32,834 bases of DNA. It comes from Ignavibacteria bacterium CG1_02_37_35. Its GTDB lineage: Bacteria > Bacteroidota > Ignavibacteria > Ignavibacteriales > Ignavibacteriaceae. Below, one piece after another: positions 1 through 7,713 of the stretch; position 1 is the first letter of the stretch, and every line of letters starts with the position of its first letter. The notes below the pieces were generated by a model, which worked only from the letters and a program-made list of their open reading frames with translations, was not told where the DNA came from and ran no database searches. A program made the translations under genes and the position numbers. The stretch lies in assembly GCA_001871325.1 (NCBI GenBank), contig MNVA01000083.1, forward strand, positions 1 through 32,834, in the 5' to 3' direction.

Positions 1-2
1 CA

Positions 3-221
3 AATATAGCGCCTATGAAAAAAGCAGCGAAGACATTAAAACATTATAAGCAAGGAATAATCAACATTATAAAATACAATCTCAATAATGCAAGAGCAGA
101 GCGTTTTAATGGTGCGATACAAAAGCTAAACAGAGTTGCTCAAGGTTACAGAAATTTTGATAATCTGAGGATTGCTATTCTCTTTTTTAACGGCAAACTC
201 AACCTATTTTCACACTATTAA
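3..221 (+). CDS. ISL3-family transposase, C-terminal fragment (cut by window edge)
   Basis: The reading frame is open to the left edge, so the true start lies outside the window; the Met at 15 is internal. The visible part is the end of an ISL3-type DDE transposase, recognised by the sequence NARAERFNGAIQKLNR followed by GYRNFDNLRIAILFF, the usual tail of that family. The frame ends with TAA at 219-221. Just after the stop, CACACTATTAACGGTAGAACC (211-231) resembles an ISL3-type terminal repeat, so the element may end near 231; the other end is not visible, so this cannot be confirmed. Whether the whole gene is intact is unknown. Confidence 0.75.
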   Translation, partial: NIAPMKKAAKTLKHYKQGIINIIKYNLNNARAERFNGAIQKLNRVAQGYRNFDNLRIAILFFNGKLNLFSHY

Positions 222-387
222 CGGTAGAACCATAAAAGCTTAGCGCCTCCAATATTGTACAAGAAATACGACCCTAGCTTTTTCCGAACCTTAAAACTTT
301 GCTAAAAGGTACTACAGAAAAATAAGCTACAAATTTCATCAACTAAAAAAACAACCGGGAAAAATTCAACTATTCAAAGAACATTCC
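222..387. other. Spacer between ISL3-type gene and IS4-type element
   Basis: No gene or convincing structure is seen, apart from the possible ISL3-type end at about 211-231. It separates the two mobile elements. Confidence 0.5.
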
Positions 388-397
388 CGACAAGTCG
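388..397. repeat. Target-site duplication, left copy
   Basis: CGACAAGTCG lies directly outside the left terminal repeat and is identical to 1856-1865. It is itself nearly palindromic (CGAC-AA-GTCG). Confidence 0.9.
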
Positions 398-414
398 CAT
401 AGGCGTCAACTTAA
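398..414. repeat. IS4-type terminal inverted repeat, left
   Basis: CATAGGCGTCAACTTAA is a perfect inverted match to 1839-1855. The stop codon of the transposase (complement of 411-413) lies inside this repeat, so the gene runs to the very end of the element. Confidence 0.93.
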
Positions 415-1760
415 TTTTTGATTGTTTGGTAATAATTAGTTCTATCATTTCGACTTTCATAAAGACAGTAATAAGATATTTGCTTTTCAAGAAGTTTATC
501 CCAGTCAATACACATCGAGCTAAAACCTAAAACTAAGAAATTAATATTGTTTGTTACATATTGCATTACTTGCATCATACTTAAACCCCTTGTCTTTACT
601 TTTGAAGATGTTATAGAAAATCTATTCCAACAGTAATTGTAAAAACTTACCTGGAACAGAATAATGAATATCAGCATACAGTAAATGTAAGACTCCATTC
701 TAATCTTGTTTGCATCCTTTGGAATTTCTGTAATCTTAAAGTAACTCTTCCAACATTTGAATATTATTTCTATCCGCCACCTAATAAAATATATTTCTGC
801 TATGTCTTGAATAGATAAATTCTCTGGAGGAACATTTGTAATGAATAATTCCCATCCTAATAAAAATAAGTGCTCTTTACTTGGATTACATCTTTTATCC
901 CGATTGGTTTTAGCTTTTCTGCGCCTCTCTGAAGCTATTGCTTCCTCCACAGGTATAGCTATTAACCGCACCGGAAGTCTTTGTTTTTCTCCAAGTATTA
1001 CTTCTATGTCTAATTTCCCTCGCTTGCTTAACATCTTTGCCAGGTCTATCGGTTTTTCTTCATCTCTGGATAATATTATCAAACCTTTTTTCATTCGGCT
1101 TATAAAATATACTCCTTGTTCATTTAGCTTCTTAAATACTCTTAAAACAAAATATCCTAAGTCTCTTATCAGCAAATCCCCTTCCTTTGCTACTTCCAAT
1201 ATCTTTTCTGAATAGCCTTGATCATTTTCTCTAAAGGATGTTATTTCAAATCTTTCAAAACTTTTCTTTGTTATGTTGTATAGTGATTGAATCTTGATTA
1301 TTGCTTTCCTGGCTGCTTTATCCCAGTAACCATTACCCGGATATTCCTTAGACAACTTATCGCTTATTTTTATACAGGTACTATCCTCAATGAATATGTT
1401 CTTAAAGAATTTTAATCTTTCACTGGTTTGTTTATTAATCTTTTCCTTTATGTTTATTGCTGCCGATAATACTTTTTGTAAGAATTTTATCTGTTCAGGA
1501 TTCATCCTTTTCCATAAGGCTTGCTTCGATACTGTATCTCCTATGAGCAAACCAATCTTGCTTGCCCAATTCTTATATGATATTTTTCCCGAACTATGTG
1601 TCATCAGGAAAAAACTTTTCAGAAATTCTGCAGGGCCTATTTTTCTTGCTTTCCTCTTGCAAAACTTACTTTGCTTTGATAGTTTATCTAAAGGTATTTC
1701 ATTTAATTTTTCTTCAATAAACAATTGTTCCTTTTTTATTCTTTTGCTGTTTGTTTTCAT
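411..1760 (-). CDS. IS4-family transposase
   Basis: A 449-residue DDE transposase that cuts and joins the ends of its element. First Asp: D126 in FIEDST. Second Asp: D200 in LIRDLGYF. The third acidic residue sits in the family's YREK signature (Y324, R327, E331, K338 in YFIRWRIEIIFKCWK, spacing Y-2-R-3-E-6-K). The length is normal for IS4/IS231-type enzymes and there is no frameshift, so the gene looks functional. The start at 1760 leaves about 95 bases to the right terminal repeat, room for a promoter. The region around residues 270-295 is very basic, a plausible DNA-contacting stretch. Confidence 0.93.
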   Translation of the reverse strand: MKTNSKRIKKEQLFIEEKLNEIPLDKLSKQSKFCKRKARKIGPAEFLKSFFLMTHSSGKISYKNWASKIGLLIGDTVSKQALWKRMNPEQIKFLQKVLSAAINIKEKINKQTSERLKFFKNIFIEDSTCIKISDKLSKEYPGNGYWDKAARKAIIKIQSLYNITKKSFERFEITSFRENDQGYSEKILEVAKEGDLLIRDLGYFVLRVFKKLNEQGVYFISRMKKGLIILSRDEEKPIDLAKMLSKRGKLDIEVILGEKQRLPVRLIAIPVEEAIASERRRKAKTNRDKRCNPSKEHLFLLGWELFITNVPPENLSIQDIAEIYFIRWRIEIIFKCWKSYFKITEIPKDANKIRMESYIYCMLIFIILFQVSFYNYCWNRFSITSSKVKTRGLSMMQVMQYVTNNINFLVLGFSSMCIDWDKLLEKQISYYCLYESRNDRTNYYQTIKN

Positions 1761-1838
1761 CGATTATTCCTTTTTTTGTTATTTGTTATTCCAAAAATTG
1801 GAAATTCTTTGGACAAACAGCTTATTTTTTTTTCTCCC

Positions 1839-1855
1839 TTAAGTTGACGCCTATG
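1839..1855. repeat. IS4-type terminal inverted repeat, right
   Basis: TTAAGTTGACGCCTATG is the exact reverse complement of 398-414. Confidence 0.93.
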
Positions 1856-1865
1856 CGACAAGTCG
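1856..1865. repeat. Target-site duplication, right copy
   Basis: CGACAAGTCG is identical to 388-397. It is followed by GGGA, which completes the right arm of the palindromic target. Confidence 0.9.
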
Positions 1866-2149
1866 GGAGCCATTAGCTTTTGCTGATGTAAACATAAAAA
1901 GTAAATATTATTTATGCAAGAACTATTTTCAATTAAAAATATTTTCCCATCAAAACCTCCGGCTTTCTAAAACGTTGGAGATTTAAGCGTTCATCAACTC
2001 AAGTTATTAAAGCGCCCTGTGCAGAAATACTTCTGTGGAGAAAAATATAATAAAAACCTGGTAGAAAGTGAATCAAAAACTTCGGATAAAATTTGTATTT
2101 TAGAATTGAAAAGTATTAGAAATTTTTAGAAAAATACTGCAAGTCTAAA
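1866..2149. other. Gene-free spacer upstream of the signalling operon
   Basis: This spacer must hold the promoter of the histidine kinase operon or of what preceded it. It is AT-rich and I see no convincing promoter or operator. A short hairpin CAGAA-ATAC-TTCTG near 2022-2035 is too small to interpret. Confidence 0.4.
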
Positions 2150-3691
2150 TTGATGAAAAATGAATTCCAAAATATGCCGGAGAACTTTTCATGGGTCTTT
2201 CTCCGTTCTGAAAAAGAGTATAATAAATTAATTTTTGTTTCTCCTTCCATAAAAAAATATTTTGGCTTTTCGTCCGAAGAAATCATGGGCAGTCCAAAAT
2301 TATTATTTAAAAAAATAGATGCTGCATATTTCAAAGAAGTGAAAAAGTTTTTCCGTAATCTTAAAAAAGGACTTCCCTCCACAGTTGATTTCATCGTAAT
2401 AAAAAATGTAGACGAAAAATATTTACTTAGGTTTAGAGCAGTTCCGCACTACGAAGGATCGGAATTAAAATTCTTTGATGGGATTATGTTTGAGGTGTAT
2501 GATGAACTTAACCAGAAAGCATTGCTGGAAGAGTCTGAAAAACAATTAAAAGTTTTATTTGAAACGGCTGAAGATCTTATCTTCATTTTAGATGCGAGCG
2601 GAAACTTTGTTCTGGTGAACGCAAATGGGGCGCTTTCCCTTGAATACATGACCGATGAAATGAAGGGGAAACACATCCTCACCTTTATTGATGAATCTGG
2701 AAAAAGTTCTTTCCTCAAAGCTTTTCAATTACTAATTGCCTCCACTACGGTCCAGACCTTTGCAACCAAATTTCAGAGCAAATATGGAAAAAGTATTATA
2801 TTTGAATTGAACGCGAGAACAATTTTCGATGATTATAAAAAAATAATCGGCGTTATTGCCATTGGAAGAAACATCACTTCCCGTAATTCTTTGGAAGATA
2901 AAATGAAAGATTTATCCCACAAATTAGTTGAAGCAAGAAGAATTATTTCTGTTGAACGCGATCGTGCAAAGCAGAGAATTTCGGTGCTTGAAGAATTAAA
3001 CAGGTTGAAAAACGAATTCGTTTCAAACATTTCGCACGAATTACGGACACCTTTAGCTTCAATTATAGGATTTTCCGAGACGATTGATTCCGATACTTCC
3101 ATGCCTGAAGAAATGAAAAAAGAGTTCAATAAAATTATTTTAGATGAGGCAAAACGTCTTGCCAATTTAATTAACGATGTCCTTGATATCTCTAAAATTG
3201 AAGGCGGGAAAATAGTACTTAATAAAACCGAATTTGATATTAATGAAATTCTAAGAAGAAGCGTCGAAAAAGTTCGCGCTTATGCGGCAGCAAAAAGGAT
3301 TACCTTATCGGTTGATATTCCGCCGGAGGCAGTTTTGGTTTTAGCTGATGAGGAGAGAATAACACAACTTTTTGAAAATCTTTTAACAAACTCAGTGAAG
3401 TTTAATGTTGAAGAAGGGAGGGTAACCGTTATGGCTCAGAATCTCTTTAAAGAATATGAAGTAATAATCAGCGATACTGGGGTTGGAATTCCCGCCCAAG
3501 ATTTGCCGTTCATTTTTCAAAAATTTTATAGGGTAAGCAGACCGGGAACAGAAATCCCCGGAACGGGTTTAGGGCTTGCTTTAGTGAAACAAATTGTTGA
3601 TCATCATAAAGGGCTGATCACCATGCAAAGTGAAGAGAACAGAGGAACGACGTTTATTATTAAATTACCGTTACTTAATAAGCAAGGATAG
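2150..3691 (+). CDS. Soluble PAS-PAS sensor histidine kinase
   Basis: A 513-residue sensor kinase. Two PAS-like sensor domains occupy about residues 1-120 and 127-245. A short coiled coil follows, then the dimerisation/phosphoacceptor domain with H296 in SNISHELRTPL, then the ATPase domain with an N box (LFENLLTNSVKFN), G1 box (DTGVGIP), F box (FIFQKFYR) and G2 box (GTGLGLAL). No membrane segment or signal peptide is seen, so it should sense a cytoplasmic signal. The start is either TTG at 2150 or ATG at 2153; they differ by one residue and neither has a strong ribosome site. Its stop overlaps the ribosome site of the downstream response regulator, so the two are probably a cognate pair. Confidence 0.93.
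   Translation: MMKNEFQNMPENFSWVFLRSEKEYNKLIFVSPSIKKYFGFSSEEIMGSPKLLFKKIDAAYFKEVKKFFRNLKKGLPSTVDFIVIKNVDEKYLLRFRAVPHYEGSELKFFDGIMFEVYDELNQKALLEESEKQLKVLFETAEDLIFILDASGNFVLVNANGALSLEYMTDEMKGKHILTFIDESGKSSFLKAFQLLIASTTVQTFATKFQSKYGKSIIFELNARTIFDDYKKIIGVIAIGRNITSRNSLEDKMKDLSHKLVEARRIISVERDRAKQRISVLEELNRLKNEFVSNISHELRTPLASIIGFSETIDSDTSMPEEMKKEFNKIILDEAKRLANLINDVLDISKIEGGKIVLNKTEFDINEILRRSVEKVRAYAAAKRITLSVDIPPEAVLVLADEERITQLFENLLTNSVKFNVEEGRVTVMAQNLFKEYEVIISDTGVGIPAQDLPFIFQKFYRVSRPGTEIPGTGLGLALVKQIVDHHKGLITMQSEENRGTTFIIKLPLLNKQG
3684..3688 (+). promoter_or_regulatory. Ribosome binding site deciding the TTG start of the response regulator
   Basis: AAGGA lies 7 bases before a TTG at 3696 and overlaps the end of the histidine kinase gene. 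It supports a TTG start over the longer in-frame start at 3630, which lies deep inside the kinase gene. Confidence 0.65.
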
Positions 3692-3695
3692 CAAA

Positions 3696-5078
3696 TTGAA
3701 AAAACTCATTTTCATTGTTGATGACGAACCGGCAATTGCAAAATTACTCTCGTATTGGGTGCATGATAAGTGGGATTATGCGGTCGAAATATTTACCGAT
3801 GGCGAGCAGGTACTCAGAAAACTTTCGGCAAAACCCGATCTAATTTTACTTGATATTATGCTTCCCGGTCTAAATGGCATTGAAACATTGCAGCGCATTA
3901 AACAGTATGATGAGAACATCCCGGTTATTATTCTCTCGGCGCAAGGAAGAATTGAAACCGCATTGGAAGCGCTCAGAAACGGTGCGTATGATTATTTCCC
4001 GAAACCAATTGATACACAGCGCCTTGAACCGGCTATAAAAAACGCAATAAAAAATTACGATCTGACCCGTGAAGTTCAAAACTTACGTGAAAATGTTCAG
4101 CGCGAATTTAAATTTGAAAATATCATTTCCGCTGATGGAAAAATGCAGGATGTTTTTAAACTTGTTACAAAAGTTCTTAACAACGACATTACTGTTTTGA
4201 TCCACGGTGAAAGCGGAACAGGGAAAGAATTAATCGCCAAAGCGATCCACTTTAACGGGATTCGTAAAGAGAAACCCTTTATTGTCGTAAACTGTGCTTC
4301 AATCCCCCGTGAACTTCTGGAAAGCGAATTATTCGGACACGAAAAAGGTTCGTTCACCGGGGCGCATCAAAGGAAACTTGGAAAATTTGAAATTGCTAAT
4401 CAAGGAACGATTTTTTTAGATGAAGTCGGCGAGCTTGAAATGATGTTGCAGGCAAAGTTGCTGCGGGTTATTCAGGAAAGAGAATTTGAACGCGTCGGGG
4501 GAAATGAATTGTTAAAAACTGATGTGCGAATAATTTCTGCAACAAATAGGGATTTACGAAAAGCGGTTGAGAATAAGGAATTTAGGGAAGACCTCTATTA
4601 TCGTTTAAATTCCTTCCCCATAAACATTCCACCGCTAAGGCAGCGTAAGGGGGACTTACTTGTTCTCGCTGATTATTTTCTTCATCAATGTAAAACAAAA
4701 TTAAAAAAAGAGATAAAAGGTTTTTCAAAACGAGCCTTAAAACTTATTTATGATTATGATTGGCCCGGCAATGTGCGTGAAATGGAAAACACGATCGAGC
4801 GCTGTATTATAGTTTCAGATACTGAAAATATTGATGTAGAAGATTTTCCGGCGCACATCAAAGTTTTTGATCAAAGCCGGAGCTATGGAACTTCCTCTGG
4901 GTATTTTACAGAGGACGTGATCGTTCCTTTTGAAAAAATTAAAGAAGAAGCCGTACGACATGCCCTTAAAATAACCAAAGGAAATATCCTTGAAGCCGCA
5001 ATGAAATTGCAGCTCGGCAGGGCAACAGTTTACCGTTTAATGGATCGTTATAAAATTGATAGTAAAGAATTTGAATAA
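3696..5078 (+). CDS. NtrC-type sigma-54-dependent response regulator
   Basis: A 460-residue transcription activator when started at TTG 3696. The receiver domain has acidic pair D9/D10, phosphoacceptor D53 in LILLDIMLPG and K103. The central AAA+ domain has Walker A GESGTGKE (171-178), the sigma-54-contacting GSFTGA loop (218-223) and Walker B IFLDEV (239-244). The C-terminus is a Fis-type helix-turn-helix (GNILEAAMKLQLGRATVYRL). All parts needed to activate sigma-54 promoters are present, which implies the organism has RpoN. It directly follows its probable partner kinase. An upstream in-frame start at 3630 would add 22 residues before the receiver core and lacks a ribosome site. Confidence 0.93.
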   Translation: MKKLIFIVDDEPAIAKLLSYWVHDKWDYAVEIFTDGEQVLRKLSAKPDLILLDIMLPGLNGIETLQRIKQYDENIPVIILSAQGRIETALEALRNGAYDYFPKPIDTQRLEPAIKNAIKNYDLTREVQNLRENVQREFKFENIISADGKMQDVFKLVTKVLNNDITVLIHGESGTGKELIAKAIHFNGIRKEKPFIVVNCASIPRELLESELFGHEKGSFTGAHQRKLGKFEIANQGTIFLDEVGELEMMLQAKLLRVIQEREFERVGGNELLKTDVRIISATNRDLRKAVENKEFREDLYYRLNSFPINIPPLRQRKGDLLVLADYFLHQCKTKLKKEIKGFSKRALKLIYDYDWPGNVREMENTIERCIIVSDTENIDVEDFPAHIKVFDQSRSYGTSSGYFTEDVIVPFEKIKEEAVRHALKITKGNILEAAMKLQLGRATVYRLMDRYKIDSKEFE

Positions 5079-5110
5079 AAACTAAATTGCAGTAAGAAAA
5101 AAGGAGAATT

Positions 5111-5458
5111 ATGGACTTTATTAAAGAGACCTTTGAAGAAATTGTTATCGAAGTTGTGAATCTCTCACGGGCAACATTAAAAGAAGCGGAAGAATTTAAA
5201 AAAATTCTTACGCAAGAAATCGAATTGGGTTCAAGAAAAATGGTAGTTGATTTATCCGAATGTGAATTCATTGATTCAACTTTTCTCGGCGCTCTTGTTG
5301 TTTCGCTAAAGAAAATAACATCGCTCGGCGGTGATCTTAAACTTGTCGGGTTTCAACCGGCTGTACATTCTATGTTTGAACTCACCAGGATGTACCGCGT
5401 TTTTGAAGCCTATCCCTCAAAACTTGAAGCCATCCAAAGTTACGGTAAGAAAGTTTAA
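5111..5458 (+). CDS. STAS-domain anti-sigma factor antagonist
   Basis: A 115-residue single STAS domain of the SpoIIAA/RsbV type. Such proteins switch partners: when unphosphorylated they bind an anti-sigma kinase and free its target. The phospho-site region ECEFIDSTFLGALV is present, with S56 after D55. The gene starts at ATG 5111 after a clear AAGGAG (5101-5106). The double-receiver PP2C phosphatase starts 5 bases after its stop and is the obvious enzyme to dephosphorylate it. No anti-sigma (RsbW-type) kinase is present in the operon, so the opposing partner must be encoded elsewhere. Confidence 0.9.
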   Translation: MDFIKETFEEIVIEVVNLSRATLKEAEEFKKILTQEIELGSRKMVVDLSECEFIDSTFLGALVVSLKKITSLGGDLKLVGFQPAVHSMFELTRMYRVFEAYPSKLEAIQSYGKKV

Positions 5459-5463
5459 AGAAC

Positions 5464-7029
5464 ATGGCAAGCGAAGATTCAAAAACGATACTTATTGTTG
5501 ATGACGACATCACCATTAGAAAGCTGCTTGGATTTCATCTAAAACAAAAAGATTACAAAGTTGTTGAGGCTTCTGATACTTCACTTGGGTTTAAAGCACT
5601 TGAGGAAAATAAAATTGATCTCGTGCTTTGCGATGTAAGTATGGAAGGGATGGATGGATACACTTTTTGCGGAAAAGTCCGCGAGAACGAAAAATACCGC
5701 GTCCTTCCTTTTATTTTTGTCACTGCAAAAACAAGTTTCGAAGATAAAGAAAAAGCATTAGCGGTTGGAGGAGATGACATTATCACTAAACCGTTTGTCG
5801 TTCCTGAATTATTATTAAAAGTGCAGGCGCTTCTTCGCCGGGCTGAGATTTACAAAGCTTACGGAGCCAAAAAGAATATTCAGGAGACAATTGCCGAAAC
5901 CGTTCCCAAAATTGTTTTAGTTGATGACGATATTTCTCTCGCAAAACTTTTCCAGTATAATTTAAATAAGGCAGGATTTTTATGTGAAATTGCAATCGGC
6001 GCTGAAGAAGGCTTCAAGCTTGCAAAATCATTTATGCCCGATGTGATCATTTCTGATATCATGATGCCAAAGATTGATGGATTTCAATTCCGCTCTATGG
6101 TGATCGCAGATAAGGATTTGAAGTCGGTTCCGTTTATCTTTTTAACTTCAAAAGGGGCGGAAGACGATATTCTGCGCGGGTATGATCTTGGTATCGCTGA
6201 TTATGTTTTAAAAACCGCTGGACCCCGCGTTGTTGTTGCCAAGGTGAATGCTACTATCAAAAGTCTGGGGAAAGCCAGGCAAAAAGTTGTTTCCGAATTG
6301 CAGGACGCTGCTGATTCTATGAAAGTTAAAGTTGTGCCGGATAAATTTCCTTCATTTCCCGGGTACGATATTCGACACTGGCATCAAGCTTTTTCCGGAA
6401 TTCCAGGAGGAGATTTTATAGATTATTTTCCGCTTGATAACGAAAACTTTGCAGTTGTTCTTGGAGATGTGATGGGGAAAAAATGGGGAGCCTGGTATTT
6501 CGCTATTGCTTATGCCGGTTATGTAAGAAGTTCGATCAGAGTTGCACTTCAAAACGCAAGCGAATATACACCCAGTATTATCATGGAGAGGGTGAATCAG
6601 TTAGTTTATCAAGACGCAAAAATATCGGAAGTTTTTACTACACTTTCTATTATCATTCTAAATAATAAAACGAAAGTTGCAAAATATTCCGGGGCGGGAG
6701 ATTTGCCCGTAGTTTTCAAAAATTCAAAAGAAGGAACAGCTCAGTTAATTCAATCTAAAGGAATGTTGCTCGGATTTTCTGCTAATGGATTTTTTGAAGA
6801 TAAAGAAATTCAAATGAGCGAAAATGATATGCTTGTTTTATTTACTGATGGAATTATTGAATCCCGTGGACCAAACGGCGCGCCATTGGAAGCGGAAGGT
6901 CTGGTAAAGTTAGTAGGCAATCTGTCTAACTCAGAAGATCCATTATCGCTTTTGAAAAGTCAAATTAACTCATTTACGAATCAAAAATTTGAGGATGATA
7001 CAAGTCTTATCACCATTCTTGCCAGATAA
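5464..7029 (+). CDS. Double-receiver PP2C-type (SpoIIE/RsbU) phosphatase
   Basis: A 521-residue signalling protein with three domains. Receiver 1 (about 7-128) has D57 in DLVLCDVSM and K109-P110. Receiver 2 (about 148-268) has D198 in VIISDIMMP and K250, which is followed by Thr instead of the usual Pro. The C-terminal PP2C domain (about 300-521) has metal-binding acidic residues in GGDFID (D317, D320), GDVMGK (D335) and EDDTS (D511/D512). The likely substrate is the phosphorylated STAS protein encoded just upstream. Two receivers suggest inputs from two kinases, one possibly the kinase of this operon. No DNA-binding or membrane segment is seen. Confidence 0.93.
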   Translation: MASEDSKTILIVDDDITIRKLLGFHLKQKDYKVVEASDTSLGFKALEENKIDLVLCDVSMEGMDGYTFCGKVRENEKYRVLPFIFVTAKTSFEDKEKALAVGGDDIITKPFVVPELLLKVQALLRRAEIYKAYGAKKNIQETIAETVPKIVLVDDDISLAKLFQYNLNKAGFLCEIAIGAEEGFKLAKSFMPDVIISDIMMPKIDGFQFRSMVIADKDLKSVPFIFLTSKGAEDDILRGYDLGIADYVLKTAGPRVVVAKVNATIKSLGKARQKVVSELQDAADSMKVKVVPDKFPSFPGYDIRHWHQAFSGIPGGDFIDYFPLDNENFAVVLGDVMGKKWGAWYFAIAYAGYVRSSIRVALQNASEYTPSIIMERVNQLVYQDAKISEVFTTLSIIILNNKTKVAKYSGAGDLPVVFKNSKEGTAQLIQSKGMLLGFSANGFFEDKEIQMSENDMLVLFTDGIIESRGPNGAPLEAEGLVKLVGNLSNSEDPLSLLKSQINSFTNQKFEDDTSLITILAR

Positions 7030-7180
7030 AGTTCGTTTTCTCTCCTCCTCTTCATCCGCAAAAAAAAATCACGAATGTGATATTTGTTTCTTGTGTGATG
7101 CCTCTCAAAGCATTATCTTTAATCCGTTGATATTTTTACTGGTAAGGTAATATACATTAACAAAACTTCTGAGGGTTTCC

Positions 7181-7468
7181 ATGAATGAGGTAAGTTCCGT
7201 TCAAGTAAAGATTCAGTCAAAATGGACGATTGATTTTAAAAGTCCGTTTCTCCTGAAATACATATTTTACCCAATCCGGGCAGGGTTGTTTGGTTTTTCC
7301 CTTTTTTTTACGACTATTTTTCTGTCGAAATATATAGGTTACATCGTAAAAAATTCTTCTCAATTTATTATAGACATTAACGACGTAATACTCTCTTTAT
7401 TGGGCTTTATTTTACTTTGGTTAATTAAATTACTAGAAAATTTTAAAGCGAAGACAAACATAAAATAG
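7181..7468 (+). CDS. Small two-helix membrane protein, unknown function
   Basis: I do not recognise this 95-residue protein. It has two likely membrane segments: about residues 32-50 (AGLFGFSLFFTTIFLSKYIG) and about 69-85 (VILSLLGFILLWLIKLL). The N-terminal 25 residues are polar and the last 10 basic. ATG at 7181 has a reasonable ribosome site (GAGGG, 7171-7175). It stands alone between the signalling operon and a convergent gene pair, so context gives no function. It could be a spurious frame, but the start site and hydrophobic pattern favour a real gene. Confidence 0.55.
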   Translation: MNEVSSVQVKIQSKWTIDFKSPFLLKYIFYPIRAGLFGFSLFFTTIFLSKYIGYIVKNSSQFIIDINDVILSLLGFILLWLIKLLENFKAKTNIK

Positions 7469-7577
7469 CTTACTTCGGCTGTTAGAATCTCTGTTATGGG
7501 GAAGTCGCCTGACTTAAACATTTCTTCTACTAACCCGGATAAATCAACCATCACAAAAAACATAGACCAAATAATTT

Positions 7578-7636
7578 TGGATGAATGTTTCCATAATTGA
7601 ATGAAAACCATTCATCCATTCATTTTCATTCAGTTA
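7578..7636. other. Overlapping, mutually exclusive inverted repeats between convergent genes
   Basis: TGGATGAATG (7578-7587) is the exact complement of CATTCATCCA (7609-7618). TGAATGAAAA (7598-7607) is the exact complement of TTTTCATTCA (7623-7632), and this second stem can extend to 7594/7636 with one G-T pair. The two hairpins interleave, so only one can form at a time, or they form a pseudoknot. There is no T-run, so a standard terminator is unlikely, though the site lies between convergent genes. Confidence 0.5.
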
Positions 7637-7713
7637 TTCTATCGCTTTATTTGTCTCATGAATGTTCTGCCAAATATTACACGAACTTTAGTGTTAAGGT
7701 AAGAACAGAGGAA

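Larger units (their letters stand above)
398..1855 (-). mobile_element. Complete IS4-family insertion sequence, 1458 bp
   Basis: The element is bounded by perfect 17-bp inverted repeats CATAGGCGTCAACTTAA (398-414 and the complement of 1839-1855). A 10-bp direct repeat CGACAAGTCG flanks it on both sides (388-397 and 1856-1865). It carries one full-length transposase gene on the minus strand. The CAACTTAA end resembles IS231/IS4-type termini, and a 10-12 bp target duplication is usual for this family. Perfect repeats, perfect duplication and an intact gene suggest a recent and possibly active insertion. Removing the element and one copy of the duplication restores the palindrome TCCCGACAAGTCGGGA, so it landed in the centre of a hairpin-forming site. 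Confidence 0.93.

Noticed and set aside
841-1842. Two plus-strand open frames (841-1215 and 1390-1842)
   Set aside because: They lie opposite the IS4-family transposase, have no recognisable domains and no ribosome sites; they are antisense shadows.
3630-3695. Longer N-terminus for the NtrC-type regulator
   Set aside because: It overlaps the kinase gene by 62 bases and has no ribosome site; the TTG at 3696 has AAGGA at proper distance and gives a normal receiver start.
7068-7081. ATCAC-GAAT-GTGAT palindrome as a CRP-like operator
   Set aside because: Only five-base arms, in reverse order to the usual TGTGA/TCACA site, and far from any gene start.
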